Below, in pieces: positions 1 through 7,320 of a stretch of 9,863 bases of DNA. The stretch lies in the NCBI GenBank assembly GCA_937875605.1, contig CALLXZ010000545.1, forward strand, positions 1-9,863, written 5' to 3'. The notes beneath the pieces were generated by a model that worked only from the letters and a program-made list of their open reading frames with translations, was not told the DNA's origin and did not search any database. A program made the translations under genes and the position numbers. Numbering within the stretch: position 1 is the stretch's first letter; each line of letters opens with the position of its first letter. Source of the DNA: an uncultured Moheibacter sp. (GTDB taxonomy: Bacteria; Bacteroidota; Bacteroidia; Flavobacteriales; Weeksellaceae).

Positions 1-590
1 TTATATCATCTTTACCCAAATCGTTTTTTTCTTTCACAATTAATTCTAATGGCTGGTCCCTCTCGCCACAATCTCGAACCAATTAAATCTGTAAATCAAC
101 ATATTAAGTGAATTATCAAAACCTTATTGGGTTCGAAACATTTTATGGAGAATTTGAAAATTAGTTCATTATTTTTCTTATTTGTTTTTTAGGAATTCAT
201 GAATGCTTCGCATCTTGAATGTTAATTCAAAAAAATAATAGATACTGAGAGCTAAGATTGAATGTGATGTTTTTATATTCCGCCCGACCTAAAACCATGG
301 AAATTTACAAAAGTACTATACAGATGTAAAAGTCTGTTATGCTTTGGGATTCAAAATGAAATTTTACCTGAAAAATTTACTAAAGGAATTCCGAATTCAA
401 CTTCGCATTACTGGAAAAACGCAAATCCTGAAAAATATGTCGGAGCCGAATTTGCTTCCGACATCCAGCTTATCTGATTTTCCTTTCTTATTTCCCAAAC
501 TATGTTTGATATCAAATCAGAAAGCCAAATCATGATACAATTTCAGAAAATGAACTAAGATTTGCTGTAAAAATATCCCTTGCCCAAACT
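1..590. other. Long gene-poor left flank
   Basis: I see no convincing gene in this AT-rich stretch. A frame at 344-535 is open for 63 codons, but it begins at TTG, has no recognisable domain and is crossed by the hairpin at 431-464, so I do not call it. On the minus strand a frame is open from a stop at 83-85 to the left edge (27 codons, ending ...NDLGKDDI). It could be the start or remnant of a gene lying to the left, but it has no ATG. The only structural element I support here is the hairpin listed separately. Confidence 0.6.
431..464 (-). terminator. Putative intrinsic terminator for the small membrane protein gene
   Basis: An inverted repeat, ATGTCGGA at 437-444 and TCCGACAT at 457-464, has a 12-base loop. 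Read on the minus strand, the 8-bp stem is followed by A and then five T (435-431), the layout of a Rho-independent terminator. It lies about 125 bases past the stop codon of the minus-strand gene at 591-761, so it may end that transcript. No comparable T-run directly follows the stem on the plus strand. Confidence 0.5.
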
Positions 591-761
591 TTACGGATTC
601 AGAGGATCTTCTATTTCGTCCGGTTTTGGTTTTTCGGTTTGAGACTTTATTTCTTCGGGAGGATTGGTTTGCGGAGGATTTCTTTTACTCACAAACCAAA
701 TTGTAACTCCTGCCAACAATACCAAGCATACTAGGGTGACGATGATTCCGAAAGTTTCCAT
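591..761 (-). CDS. Small single-pass membrane protein, 56 residues
   Basis: This short frame starts at ATG (761-759) and ends at TAA (593-591). The product begins METFGIIVTLVCLVLLAG: residues 4-24 form a clear hydrophobic membrane segment, followed by a basic SKRN stop-transfer signal. The hydrophilic tail of about 30 residues is rich in Pro, Glu and Lys (PPQTNPPEE, EKPKPDE). By the positive-inside rule the tail should face the cytoplasm. The composition is protein-like and quite unlike the surrounding AT-rich DNA. The gene is divergent from the glycan operon, with 156 bases between the starts. I do not recognise a family; proteins of this shape are common and mostly uncharacterised. There is no clear Shine-Dalgarno sequence, as is usual in Bacteroidota. 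Confidence 0.7.
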   Translation of the reverse strand: METFGIIVTLVCLVLLAGVTIWFVSKRNPPQTNPPEEIKSQTEKPKPDEIEDPLNP

Positions 762-917
762 AACAGTAAATTTAAAAGTTTGATGACCACTATTTTAGGC
801 TATTTCTACTCAATTGTTTGTGATCTGAATCATAAAAAATCCTTTCTTCTCTACGTATTATTGGATGTTCATTTTAATCTAACTGATGGGTTAAAATTAA
901 AATGATTAACGAAAAAA
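762..917. promoter_or_regulatory. Divergent intergenic region driving both flanking genes
   Basis: These 156 bases separate two divergent starts, so both promoters should lie here. The best plus-strand candidate is TATTATTG at 856-863, one mismatch from the Bacteroidota -7 consensus TAnnTTTG. No TTG-type -33 element sits at the expected spacing, so this is weak. I see no exact -7 match on the minus strand and no convincing operator or riboswitch fold. Confidence 0.35.
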
Positions 918-2129
918 ATGAGTCAGAATATGAAAAAGATTATACTAATTGGTTCTTACCTTCCACGCAAATGCGGAATTGCAAGTTTTACTTATGATTT
1001 GTATAAAAATATCTGCTTGGCAGAAAACGAATGTATTGTGATGGCTGTAAACGATGGTGAAAATTACGATTATCCTCCTGAAGTCAAATTTCAGATAAAT
1101 CAGCATATAATAGAGGATTATGTAAAAGCGAGCGATTTTATCAATGCCGCAGCAATGGATGCAGTGTATATACAACATGAATTTGGAATTTACGGAGGAG
1201 AAAACGGAAAATACCTCATTGAATTAATCAAACGATTAAAAATTCCTATAGTCACTACGCTTCACACTATTTTAGATACGCCATCTCCCGAACAGAAAAG
1301 CATTTTAGAGCAAATAGGTATTCATTCCTCGCATATCGTAGTGATGTCCGGAATGGGTAAAAAGATGCTTTCTCAAATATACAAAATACCCGAATCGAAA
1401 ATTCACATAATCGGTCATGGAATCCCCAACCCTGCAGAATTCCGCTTGAAAAATTATAAAGAAGAGTTGGGAATTGAAAATAAAAAAGTACTTCTTACTT
1501 TCGGACTTTTATCAAAAAGCAAAGGCATTGAAACGGCGTTACGGGCATTGCCTAAAATCCTGAAAAAACATCCTGATACCGTGTATGTGGTTTTGGGTGC
1601 ATCTCATCCGCATATAATCAGGAGTGAAGGGGAAAATTATCGTCATTCACTTTTGAATCTTACCCGGAAATTAGATTTAACCGCCCATGTTGTTTTTATA
1701 GACAAATTCGTAACACAGGAAGAACTCTTCGGATTTTTACAAATGTCAGACATCTACATCATTCCTTATTTATCTGAAAAGCAAATTACCTCAGGAACTT
1801 TAGCATATGCCATGGCGACCCATAACGCCATCATTTCCACGCCCTTTTGGCATGCGCAGGAGGCACTGTCTGGCGGGAAAGGAATTTTCTTTGAATTCAA
1901 TAATTCTTCTGAATTGGTAAAAAGTGTAAATAAGCTGCTGGATAACCATTTAATTCTGAAAAAATACCAGATGAAAGCCGCTGATTATGCACGTCAATTT
2001 GATTGGAAAAAAATAGGAGAAAAATACCTTTCGCTATTTAAAACCATATCTCAGTACAAACTGGATCAATTTTACAAATTAAGAGAAAATGAACAAGTTG
2101 CCCGAACTCAAACTCGATCACTTATTTAA
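918..2129 (+). CDS. GT4-type glycosyltransferase (first gene of the glycan operon)
   Basis: This 403-residue protein looks like a two-domain GT-B retaining glycosyltransferase of family GT4. The N-terminal Rossmann-like half starts at once with no signal peptide (KKIILIGSYLPRKCGIASFT, residues 6-25) and carries IQHEFGIYGGENG (85-97) and the strand-end TTLHT (113-117). The C-terminal nucleotide-sugar half begins near FGLLSKSKG (195-203). The region corresponding to the donor-binding EX7E segment reads QITSGTLAYAMATHNAIIS (289-307), followed by PFWHAQEAL; this SGTL-YA form is typical of a GT4 subgroup rather than the canonical acidic pair. It is probably a cytoplasmic enzyme transferring a hexose, perhaps mannose given the GH130 gene two places downstream. 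The start is ATG at 918; M5 (930) is an alternative. Its last 41 bases overlap the next gene in another frame. Family assignment is firm; donor and acceptor are unknown. Confidence 0.85.
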   Translation: MSQNMKKIILIGSYLPRKCGIASFTYDLYKNICLAENECIVMAVNDGENYDYPPEVKFQINQHIIEDYVKASDFINAAAMDAVYIQHEFGIYGGENGKYLIELIKRLKIPIVTTLHTILDTPSPEQKSILEQIGIHSSHIVVMSGMGKKMLSQIYKIPESKIHIIGHGIPNPAEFRLKNYKEELGIENKKVLLTFGLLSKSKGIETALRALPKILKKHPDTVYVVLGASHPHIIRSEGENYRHSLLNLTRKLDLTAHVVFIDKFVTQEELFGFLQMSDIYIIPYLSEKQITSGTLAYAMATHNAIISTPFWHAQEALSGGKGIFFEFNNSSELVKSVNKLLDNHLILKKYQMKAADYARQFDWKKIGEKYLSLFKTISQYKLDQFYKLRENEQVARTQTRSLI

Positions 2130-3168
2130 TCTGACAGATTCTACAGGAATTATTCAGCATGCCCGTTATCATATACCGGATCGGAAACATGGTTATTGTT
2201 TGGATGACAATGCAAGGGCGCTGTTGGTAATTGCTTTGTATAAAAAAAACTACGTTACTAATTCCAGAATAGAAAAACTGGCAGAAACCTATTTATCTTT
2301 TATAGATCACGCTTACAATCCCATTTCCCGGAAATACCGGAATTTCATGAATTATGCTCATGAATGGCTCGAAGAAGAAGGATCAGACGATAGTCAGGGA
2401 AGAACGCTTTGGGCAGTTGGAACCCTGGCTGCCGACCCGCATTTCGAATATCTTCATTTTTATCTTGAAAAACTTCTGGACCAATGTATGCATAGAGAAT
2501 TCCGATCTCCAAATTCCATTGCCTTTGCTTTGCTGGGGTTGACAGAATTAGCAAAAGAAAATAAAAATGAAGGCTTCCCAATTACAGAAATTATTCAGAA
2601 TCAAACAGAAAAATTATGGAATCTTATTCAAAACAATAGAAAACCCGGTTGGCTGTGGTGTTCCGGTGTCGTGACCTATGACGGTTGCCGTATTCCCCAA
2701 TCATTGATTTCTGCCGGATATGTACTGGCAAATCCTGCACTGATAAAAGAAGGGTTGAAAATTCTTGACTGGCTGATTATTCATCAGTTTAAAAACGAAA
2801 TTTTCGTCCCGATTGGTAATGACGGCTGGATGACTGAACACCAAAAAGCTGATTTTGACCAACAGCCATTAGAGACCGCTGCGATGATCGATGCATGCAT
2901 AATTGCCGGAACCATAACCCAAAATCCCAAATATTTTGCCAGTGCCGTAATAGCATTTAATTGGTTTACAGGTTCAAATTTGATTGGAGAATCCCTTTAT
3001 GATCCTTTGACGGGAGGGTGTCGCGACGGTATCGGTTCTCACGGTACTAATAAAAATCAAGGTGCCGAATCCACCCTTTCTTGGCTGTCTTCTCTTCTGA
3101 CCATGCAATTATTTCAAGAAAAATTGGATAGAGGAAACTTCAAAAATTTTCGTTATGAAAGTTTATAA
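2089..3168 (+). CDS. (alpha/alpha)-barrel-like glycan protein, probable partner of the GT4 enzyme
   Basis: This 359-residue soluble protein has no signal peptide. It shows repeated helical pairs and clusters of acidic and aromatic residues of the kind found in (alpha/alpha)6-barrel sugar-processing enzymes: HGYCLDDNARALL (34-46), SDDSQGRTLWAVG (99-111), QQPLETAAMIDAC (258-270) and NQGAESTLSWL (323-333). The Asp and Glu pairs are candidate active-site residues. From memory, this domain often follows a GT4 domain in one long polypeptide and is then simply annotated as glycosyltransferase. Here it is separate and starts within the 3' end of the GT4 gene. The frame has a stop at 2080-2082, so ATG 2089, preceded by purine-rich AAGAGAAA, is the earliest sensible start and implies translational coupling. 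It overlaps the GH130 gene by 14 bases. The reaction is unknown; hydrolase, phosphorylase or epimerase are all possible. Confidence 0.75.
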   Translation: MNKLPELKLDHLFNLTDSTGIIQHARYHIPDRKHGYCLDDNARALLVIALYKKNYVTNSRIEKLAETYLSFIDHAYNPISRKYRNFMNYAHEWLEEEGSDDSQGRTLWAVGTLAADPHFEYLHFYLEKLLDQCMHREFRSPNSIAFALLGLTELAKENKNEGFPITEIIQNQTEKLWNLIQNNRKPGWLWCSGVVTYDGCRIPQSLISAGYVLANPALIKEGLKILDWLIIHQFKNEIFVPIGNDGWMTEHQKADFDQQPLETAAMIDACIIAGTITQNPKYFASAVIAFNWFTGSNLIGESLYDPLTGGCRDGIGSHGTNKNQGAESTLSWLSSLLTMQLFQEKLDRGNFKNFRYESL

Positions 3169-4600
3169 ATTAAAAACTAAATTGAATCCTTCATCAAAAA
3201 GATGGTTGTTAAGGCCTTTTATTCCGGGAAATCCCCAGCAGGTGGAACATATACTTTTAAGAATTCTCTCGTCTGATAAAAAACATACACATGGTCTCAG
3301 CCAGCGTGTAGTTCATCGTTACAGAAGTTTTCAAAGCAATGTAGAAGAAATTTTCATGAAACATTATGAAAACGTAAGAGACAAAATCGCTTCTAATATG
3401 TTACTGGATAACAACACTAAATTAATTATAGGAGCTTATTTCAGCCAGTTTTATGCATTGGAATCTACTGCTTTGTGCAATCCGTCGATTGTTCCGCATC
3501 CTGATCTGCGTTCAGATTCAAAAAAACTTAACTTTATACTGAGTCTTCGTGCGGTGGGAGAAGGACACGTTTCGTCTGTCGTATTCAGGGAAGGATACAT
3601 AGATGAGAATTTCGATATGGTGATTGAGCCGCCAATGCCTTTTATCATGGAACCTAAAAAAAATAGGAAACATAAATATGAGAAAGAACTTTTCATTCGG
3701 AACTTAGCTGAATCCGGTGCTATCAATGAGATCAGCCAATTGATTTTACAACGCCTTCCGGATGAATTTACTTTTGAAGAACTGGATAGAATTCTGGATT
3801 TTGAAAACATAGCGATTCCAAATTATGAACCGCTGGTCATTCAGGAAACCCTCGTTATCATCCGAAATCTTGCCCTTTCCAATTATGACACTTATTTTGA
3901 AAAAAAACAAAGTATGTCCGAACGCGTTATTTTCCCCATGTCTCCCAGTCAGACCAACGGTATAGAGGATGCGCGTTTCATCCGTTTTGAAAATGATGAC
4001 GGAAGTTTTCACTACATCGCTACTTTTACGGCTTTTAACGGTCGGAATATTTTTCCTGAATTATTGGAAACCAAAGACTTTCTGCATTTCAAAATTTCCA
4101 CGCTTTCAGGATCTTCCGCTAAAAATAAAGGAATGGCGATGTTCCCAAAAAAAATAAACGGCAAATACATGATGCTGGGTAGACACGATAACGAATCCAT
4201 TTATCTGATGGAGTCCGATAATTGTTACACCTGGCAACAGGGAATTACGATCGCCAAGCCTACTTATTCGTGGGAATTTATTCAGATTGGAAACTGTAGT
4301 TCTCCCATTGAGATAGAAGAAGGATGGTTGGTCATTACGCATGGGGTAGGAGCGGTAAGGCGCTATTGTCTTGGAGCATTGTTACTTGAAAAGGAAAATC
4401 CTCAAAATGTAATCGGACGTCTTAAAAAGCCTCTTTTGGAACCGAGGGGAGAAGAAGCGTTTGGATATGTGCCCAATGTGCTTTATTCATGTGGTGCAAT
4501 TGTTTTTAACCGGAATTTGATTTTACCATATGCCGTGAGCGATTCCAAAACGCGTTTTGCCCGGATAAGCGTAGACGATATTTTAAGCGAAATGGTGTAA
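3155..4600 (+). CDS. GH130-family mannoside phosphorylase-type protein
   Basis: This 481-residue protein carries the five-bladed beta-propeller signatures of GH130, whose members phosphorolyse or hydrolyse beta-mannosides. Visible are RPFIPG (20-25), NPSIVPHPD (109-117), LSLRAVGEGHVSSVVFREG (129-147), the catalytic-region motif NGIEDARFIRF (268-278, with D272 the likely general acid), LGRHDN (341-346), THGVGAVRRYCLGALLLE (395-412) and a C-terminal LPYAVSDSKTRFARIS. The His-Gly and Arg-Arg of the HGVGAVRR motif match residues that bind phosphate in known phosphorylases, which favours phosphorolysis. Residues about 25-105 and 165-250 are helical additions that make it longer than the minimal family of roughly 320-350 residues. 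No signal peptide, so cytoplasmic. It overlaps the preceding gene by 14 bases and is followed 2 bases later by a second GT4 gene. Family is near certain; exact linkage and hydrolysis versus phosphorolysis are not. Confidence 0.9.
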   Translation: MKVYKLKTKLNPSSKRWLLRPFIPGNPQQVEHILLRILSSDKKHTHGLSQRVVHRYRSFQSNVEEIFMKHYENVRDKIASNMLLDNNTKLIIGAYFSQFYALESTALCNPSIVPHPDLRSDSKKLNFILSLRAVGEGHVSSVVFREGYIDENFDMVIEPPMPFIMEPKKNRKHKYEKELFIRNLAESGAINEISQLILQRLPDEFTFEELDRILDFENIAIPNYEPLVIQETLVIIRNLALSNYDTYFEKKQSMSERVIFPMSPSQTNGIEDARFIRFENDDGSFHYIATFTAFNGRNIFPELLETKDFLHFKISTLSGSSAKNKGMAMFPKKINGKYMMLGRHDNESIYLMESDNCYTWQQGITIAKPTYSWEFIQIGNCSSPIEIEEGWLVITHGVGAVRRYCLGALLLEKENPQNVIGRLKKPLLEPRGEEAFGYVPNVLYSCGAIVFNRNLILPYAVSDSKTRFARISVDDILSEMV

Positions 4601-4602
4601 AT

Positions 4603-5616
4603 ATGAAAATTGCAATGCTTGCTCCGGTTGCCTGGCGGACACCTCCTGAAAATTATGGTCCTTGGGAATTAATTACGTCTTTGTTAACAGAAGAACTCGT
4701 TAAATCCGGATTGGATGTTACGTTATTTGCTACGGGTAACTCCATTACAAACGCTAAATTAGAAAGTTTAACAGCGTTAGGTTATGAAGAAAATTCCGCT
4801 TCCAACGCCAAAGTGATGGAATGCATGCACATCTCGAATTGTATAGAAAAAGCGGATGAATTTGATATCATTCATAATCAATTTGATTTTCTGCCTCTGA
4901 CTTATAGCCGCCTGATAAAGGTTCCTATCTTGACCACCATACATGGTTTTTCTTCTCCAGACATCCTTCCCGTTTATAAAAGATACAATTCGAATACGCA
5001 TTATGTTTCCATCAGTTATTCCAACCGTCATCCTTCACTTGACTATATTGCAAATGTTTATCATGGAATTGATTTGAAAATGTATCCATATTGCCTCGAT
5101 CCTTCTCAAGATTATTTGTTATTTATGGGGAGAATTCATCCGGACAAAGGTGTACATGAAGCCATTGAAATTGCTCAAAATTCGGGTTTACCTTTACTAA
5201 TTGCAGGCATCATTCAGGATAAAGATTATTTTGAAAGGATGGTGAAGCCTTACTTAAATTCTTCAATTGAATTCATCGGACGCGTAGGCGGAAAAGAGAA
5301 GATAGATTTATTACAAAATGCAGTAGCATTTCTTCATCCTATTTCTTTTGAGGAACCATTTGGGCTTTCGGTGGTTGAAGCGATGGCTTGCGGAACGCCG
5401 GTTATTGCTTATAAAAAAGGGAGCATGAACGAAGTGATCGAAGATGGCAAAACAGGATTTTTGGTAGAAGATGTGAATTCGGCAGTAGAAGCTATTTTAA
5501 ATTTGCCGAATATAGATCGGAAATATTGCAGTGAATTTGTAGAAAAGAATTTTTCTAAAGAAAGAATGGCGACTGATTACATAAAAATTTATGAAAAAAT
5601 ACTTCATTCTAAATGA
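4603..5616 (+). CDS. GT4-type glycosyltransferase (last gene of the glycan operon)
   Basis: A 337-residue GT-B enzyme of family GT4. The N-terminal acceptor half begins KIAMLAPVAWRTPPENYGPW (2-21) and includes IIHNQFDF (89-96) and TTIHGF (111-116). The C-terminal donor half starts at LLFMGRIHPDKGVHEAI (172-188) and holds the classic EX7E motif in EEPFGLSVVEAMACGTPVIA (250-269), E251 and E259 being the donor-ribose and phosphate contacts by family knowledge. The opening APVAWRTPP resembles a GT4 subgroup common in Bacteroidota and Cyanobacteria. No signal peptide or membrane segment. The start ATG lies 2 bases after the GH130 stop, so it is co-transcribed and probably translationally coupled. 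Its TGA directly abuts the TGA of the convergent YetF-type gene. Substrate unknown; a mannosyltransferase would fit the GH130 neighbour. Confidence 0.9.
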   Translation: MKIAMLAPVAWRTPPENYGPWELITSLLTEELVKSGLDVTLFATGNSITNAKLESLTALGYEENSASNAKVMECMHISNCIEKADEFDIIHNQFDFLPLTYSRLIKVPILTTIHGFSSPDILPVYKRYNSNTHYVSISYSNRHPSLDYIANVYHGIDLKMYPYCLDPSQDYLLFMGRIHPDKGVHEAIEIAQNSGLPLLIAGIIQDKDYFERMVKPYLNSSIEFIGRVGGKEKIDLLQNAVAFLHPISFEEPFGLSVVEAMACGTPVIAYKKGSMNEVIEDGKTGFLVEDVNSAVEAILNLPNIDRKYCSEFVEKNFSKERMATDYIKIYEKILHSK

Positions 5617-6345
5617 TCAGGAAATACGGATTTCATTGCTGGATTTTACCCATTGATTATTTGTGCATTTTGCACATTTTCCTGCTTTCCCAATTTTTTT
5701 ATCTTCTGTATGCGCACAAAAAGTGCAGGAATAAAACCCTTCCGATTCTATAAATAGAATTTTGGGTCTTTTTTCATCCGGTAAAATAGGTAGACCGTAT
5801 TTTACTTTTTCTTCTTCAAAGAAAAATACGCTTATATCACCTGAAATTTCTTCAATCGCTAATTCTATTTGCCCCAGTTGGGAAACATTTTTCATGCGCA
5901 GAGCAGCAAATAGTTCTTCCTTTCCTAAATCCTCTTTCTTCGAATTCTTTAAATGAAATTCTCCGTTTTGAATCAGAATGTTGGGTTGGCCTTCTAAAAA
6001 TTTCTCAAATGGATGAAATTTTTCAACCAAATAAGTCATCAAACGATACAAAATGATCACTACCGTAAAGACGAAAACTGCTGAAATGATTCCCGTATCC
6101 CTGTAGAACATAGGGTCACCTGCAGCAGAGCCCAATCCTATTACCACTACGAGTTCAAATATGGAAAGTTGTTTTACACCGCGTTTTCCTAAAATTTTCA
6201 CCCCGATTATGATGATCATAAACATGACGGCTGTCCGCAGAATTATTTCCCAGATGAACTCCCATTCCTCCTTTCCGATAAAGAATTCTTTGTCAAATAA
6301 ATGACCCAAAACCGATGAAAGCTGAACAAAACCTGATACAAGCAT
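5617..6345 (-). CDS. YetF-type (DUF421) membrane protein with C-terminal four-cysteine motif
   Basis: This 242-residue inner-membrane protein has three predicted membrane helices (about 33-52, 61-80 and 84-107) with the family-typical LRTAVMFMIIIIGVKILGKRG (36-56) and LSIFELVVVIGLGSAAGDP (60-78), then a cytoplasmic YetF domain (about 108-200, including LEGQPNILIQNG and ALRMKNVSQLGQIELAI). Members of this family are linked to sporulation and general stress in Bacillus, but the molecular role is unknown. Unusually, the tail carries Cys207, Cys210, Cys224 and Cys227 (CxxC-X13-CxxC), a zinc-ribbon or rubredoxin-like pattern absent from the usual 220-residue family members I recall. It starts 9 bases after the dehydrogenase stop, so the two form an operon. 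Its stop codon abuts that of the convergent glycosyltransferase. Confidence 0.85.
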   Translation of the reverse strand: MLVSGFVQLSSVLGHLFDKEFFIGKEEWEFIWEIILRTAVMFMIIIIGVKILGKRGVKQLSIFELVVVIGLGSAAGDPMFYRDTGIISAVFVFTVVIILYRLMTYLVEKFHPFEKFLEGQPNILIQNGEFHLKNSKKEDLGKEELFAALRMKNVSQLGQIELAIEEISGDISVFFFEEEKVKYGLPILPDEKRPKILFIESEGFYSCTFCAHTEDKKIGKAGKCAKCTNNQWVKSSNEIRIS

Positions 6346-6354
6346 TATAAAAAC

Positions 6355-7215
6355 TTAACCATTGATAATTTCGCCGCCGTTAGGATGTAGAACCTGACCG
6401 CTGATATAACTCGAATCTTCACTTGCCAGAAACAAATAACAAGGAGCTACTTCGTCCGGCATTCCGGCACGTTTCATCGGCGAATTGCTGCCGAATTCTG
6501 ATACTTTGTCCGCATCAAAAGTAGAAGCAATCAGCGGAGTCCAAATAGGTCCGGGTGCTACTGCATTTACACGGATTCCTTTATCCATAAGGTTTATAGA
6601 CATACTGCGTGTAAAAGAAACAATGGCTCCTTTTGCTGCCGAATAGTCAATCAAAGTAGGGCTTCCTCTGTACGCTGTGACAGATGTAGTATTGATAATG
6701 TTAGAGCCTTTTCTTAAATAGCGAAGAGCGAATTTAGTAATCCAGAAATACGAAAAAAAATCGGTCTGAAATGTCTTTATTAATTGTTCAGTTGAAATGT
6801 TTTCGATGGATTCACATTCCCAATGAAGAGCTGCGTTATTGACCACAATATCCAGTTTTCCAAACTCTCCGATTGTTTTTTCAATTGCTTTTTTACAATT
6901 TTTTTCTTGGCTCAGATCACCTTTGATCAAAAAACATTCTCCCCCCAGTGAATGTATTTTGTCTTGTGTTGCCAGGGCATCGGAGTCTTCTTTCAAATAT
7001 GCAATTGAAATTTTTGCACCCTCCTTAGCAAACAAAAGAGCAGTTGCTTTCCCAATTCCGCTGTCTCCACCCGTTATCAACGCGACTTTATTGTTTAGTT
7101 TTCCTTTTTTATTTTCATGAGGTTCTGTTTCGGGAACAGGTTTCATTTTGCTTTCAATTCCGGGTCGGTCTTGTTGCTGTTCCGGCCTTAATTTGGTTTT
7201 TTCTTTTTCTTCCAT
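6355..7215 (-). CDS. Short-chain dehydrogenase/reductase, YghA/YdaD type
   Basis: A classical SDR oxidoreductase with an N-terminal extension. The frame stays open to a TTG at 7236 (293 codons), but the first ATG is at 7215 and begins MEEKEKTKLRPEQQQDRPGI, which is the usual start of this subfamily, so I choose it (286 residues). In that numbering the cofactor loop TGGDSGIG is at 48-55, NNAA at 126-129, and the catalytic Ser178, Tyr191 and Lys195 lie in TTSVTAY and DYSAAKGA. The charged extension with PGIESKMKPVPETEPHE is the subfamily hallmark. YghA (E. coli) and YdaD/YhdF (Bacillus, sigma-B regulated) are relatives; the physiological substrate is uncertain. The GDSGIG loop and downstream GDLSQ suggest a nucleotide preference I cannot fix by eye. 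It is separated from DUF892 by a terminator and is followed by the YetF-type gene after 9 bases. Confidence 0.92.
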   Translation of the reverse strand: MEEKEKTKLRPEQQQDRPGIESKMKPVPETEPHENKKGKLNNKVALITGGDSGIGKATALLFAKEGAKISIAYLKEDSDALATQDKIHSLGGECFLIKGDLSQEKNCKKAIEKTIGEFGKLDIVVNNAALHWECESIENISTEQLIKTFQTDFFSYFWITKFALRYLRKGSNIINTTSVTAYRGSPTLIDYSAAKGAIVSFTRSMSINLMDKGIRVNAVAPGPIWTPLIASTFDADKVSEFGSNSPMKRAGMPDEVAPCYLFLASEDSSYISGQVLHPNGGEIING

Positions 7216-7251
7216 AACTTCTGATTTATAATTCAATGATTTTAAGTTTAA

Positions 7252-7291
7252 TAGAAAACTGCACAGCTTTGTTTTCTTTACTGTGCAGTTT
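7252..7291 (-). terminator. Intrinsic terminator after the DUF892 gene
   Basis: A perfect 11-bp inverted repeat, AAACTGCACAG at 7256-7266 and CTGTGCAGTTT at 7281-7291, has a 14-base loop. On the minus strand the stem runs into TTTTCTATT. It lies 29 bases after the DUF892 stop at 7321 and upstream of the dehydrogenase start, so the dehydrogenase and YetF genes probably have their own promoter or depend on read-through. I see no exact TAnnTTTG in the short interval left between stem and start. Confidence 0.85.
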
Positions 7292-7320
7292 CCGAACGGG
7301 GAAAAAAATGGAAAAGAGCG

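Noticed and set aside
128..139. GGGTTCGAAAC resembling a tRNA T-loop
   Set aside because: The flanking bases do not make a T-stem, acceptor stem or anticodon arm on either strand.
344..535. 63-codon open frame in the left flank
   Set aside because: It starts at TTG, shows no domain or gene-like composition, and a terminator-type hairpin lies inside it.
2080..2092. Programmed -1 frameshift joining the GT4 and barrel genes
   Set aside because: The barrel gene is in the +1 frame relative to the GT4 gene, and no canonical slippery heptamer is present; translational coupling at ATG 2089 is simpler.
3451..4342. Antisense open frames opposite the GH130 gene
   Set aside because: The sense strand has continuous GH130 motifs through this region; the antisense products have no recognisable features.
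7216..7236. TTG start at 7236 for the short-chain dehydrogenase
   Set aside because: The ATG at 7215 gives the usual MEEKEK-type start of the subfamily, and the extra seven residues would crowd the preceding terminator.
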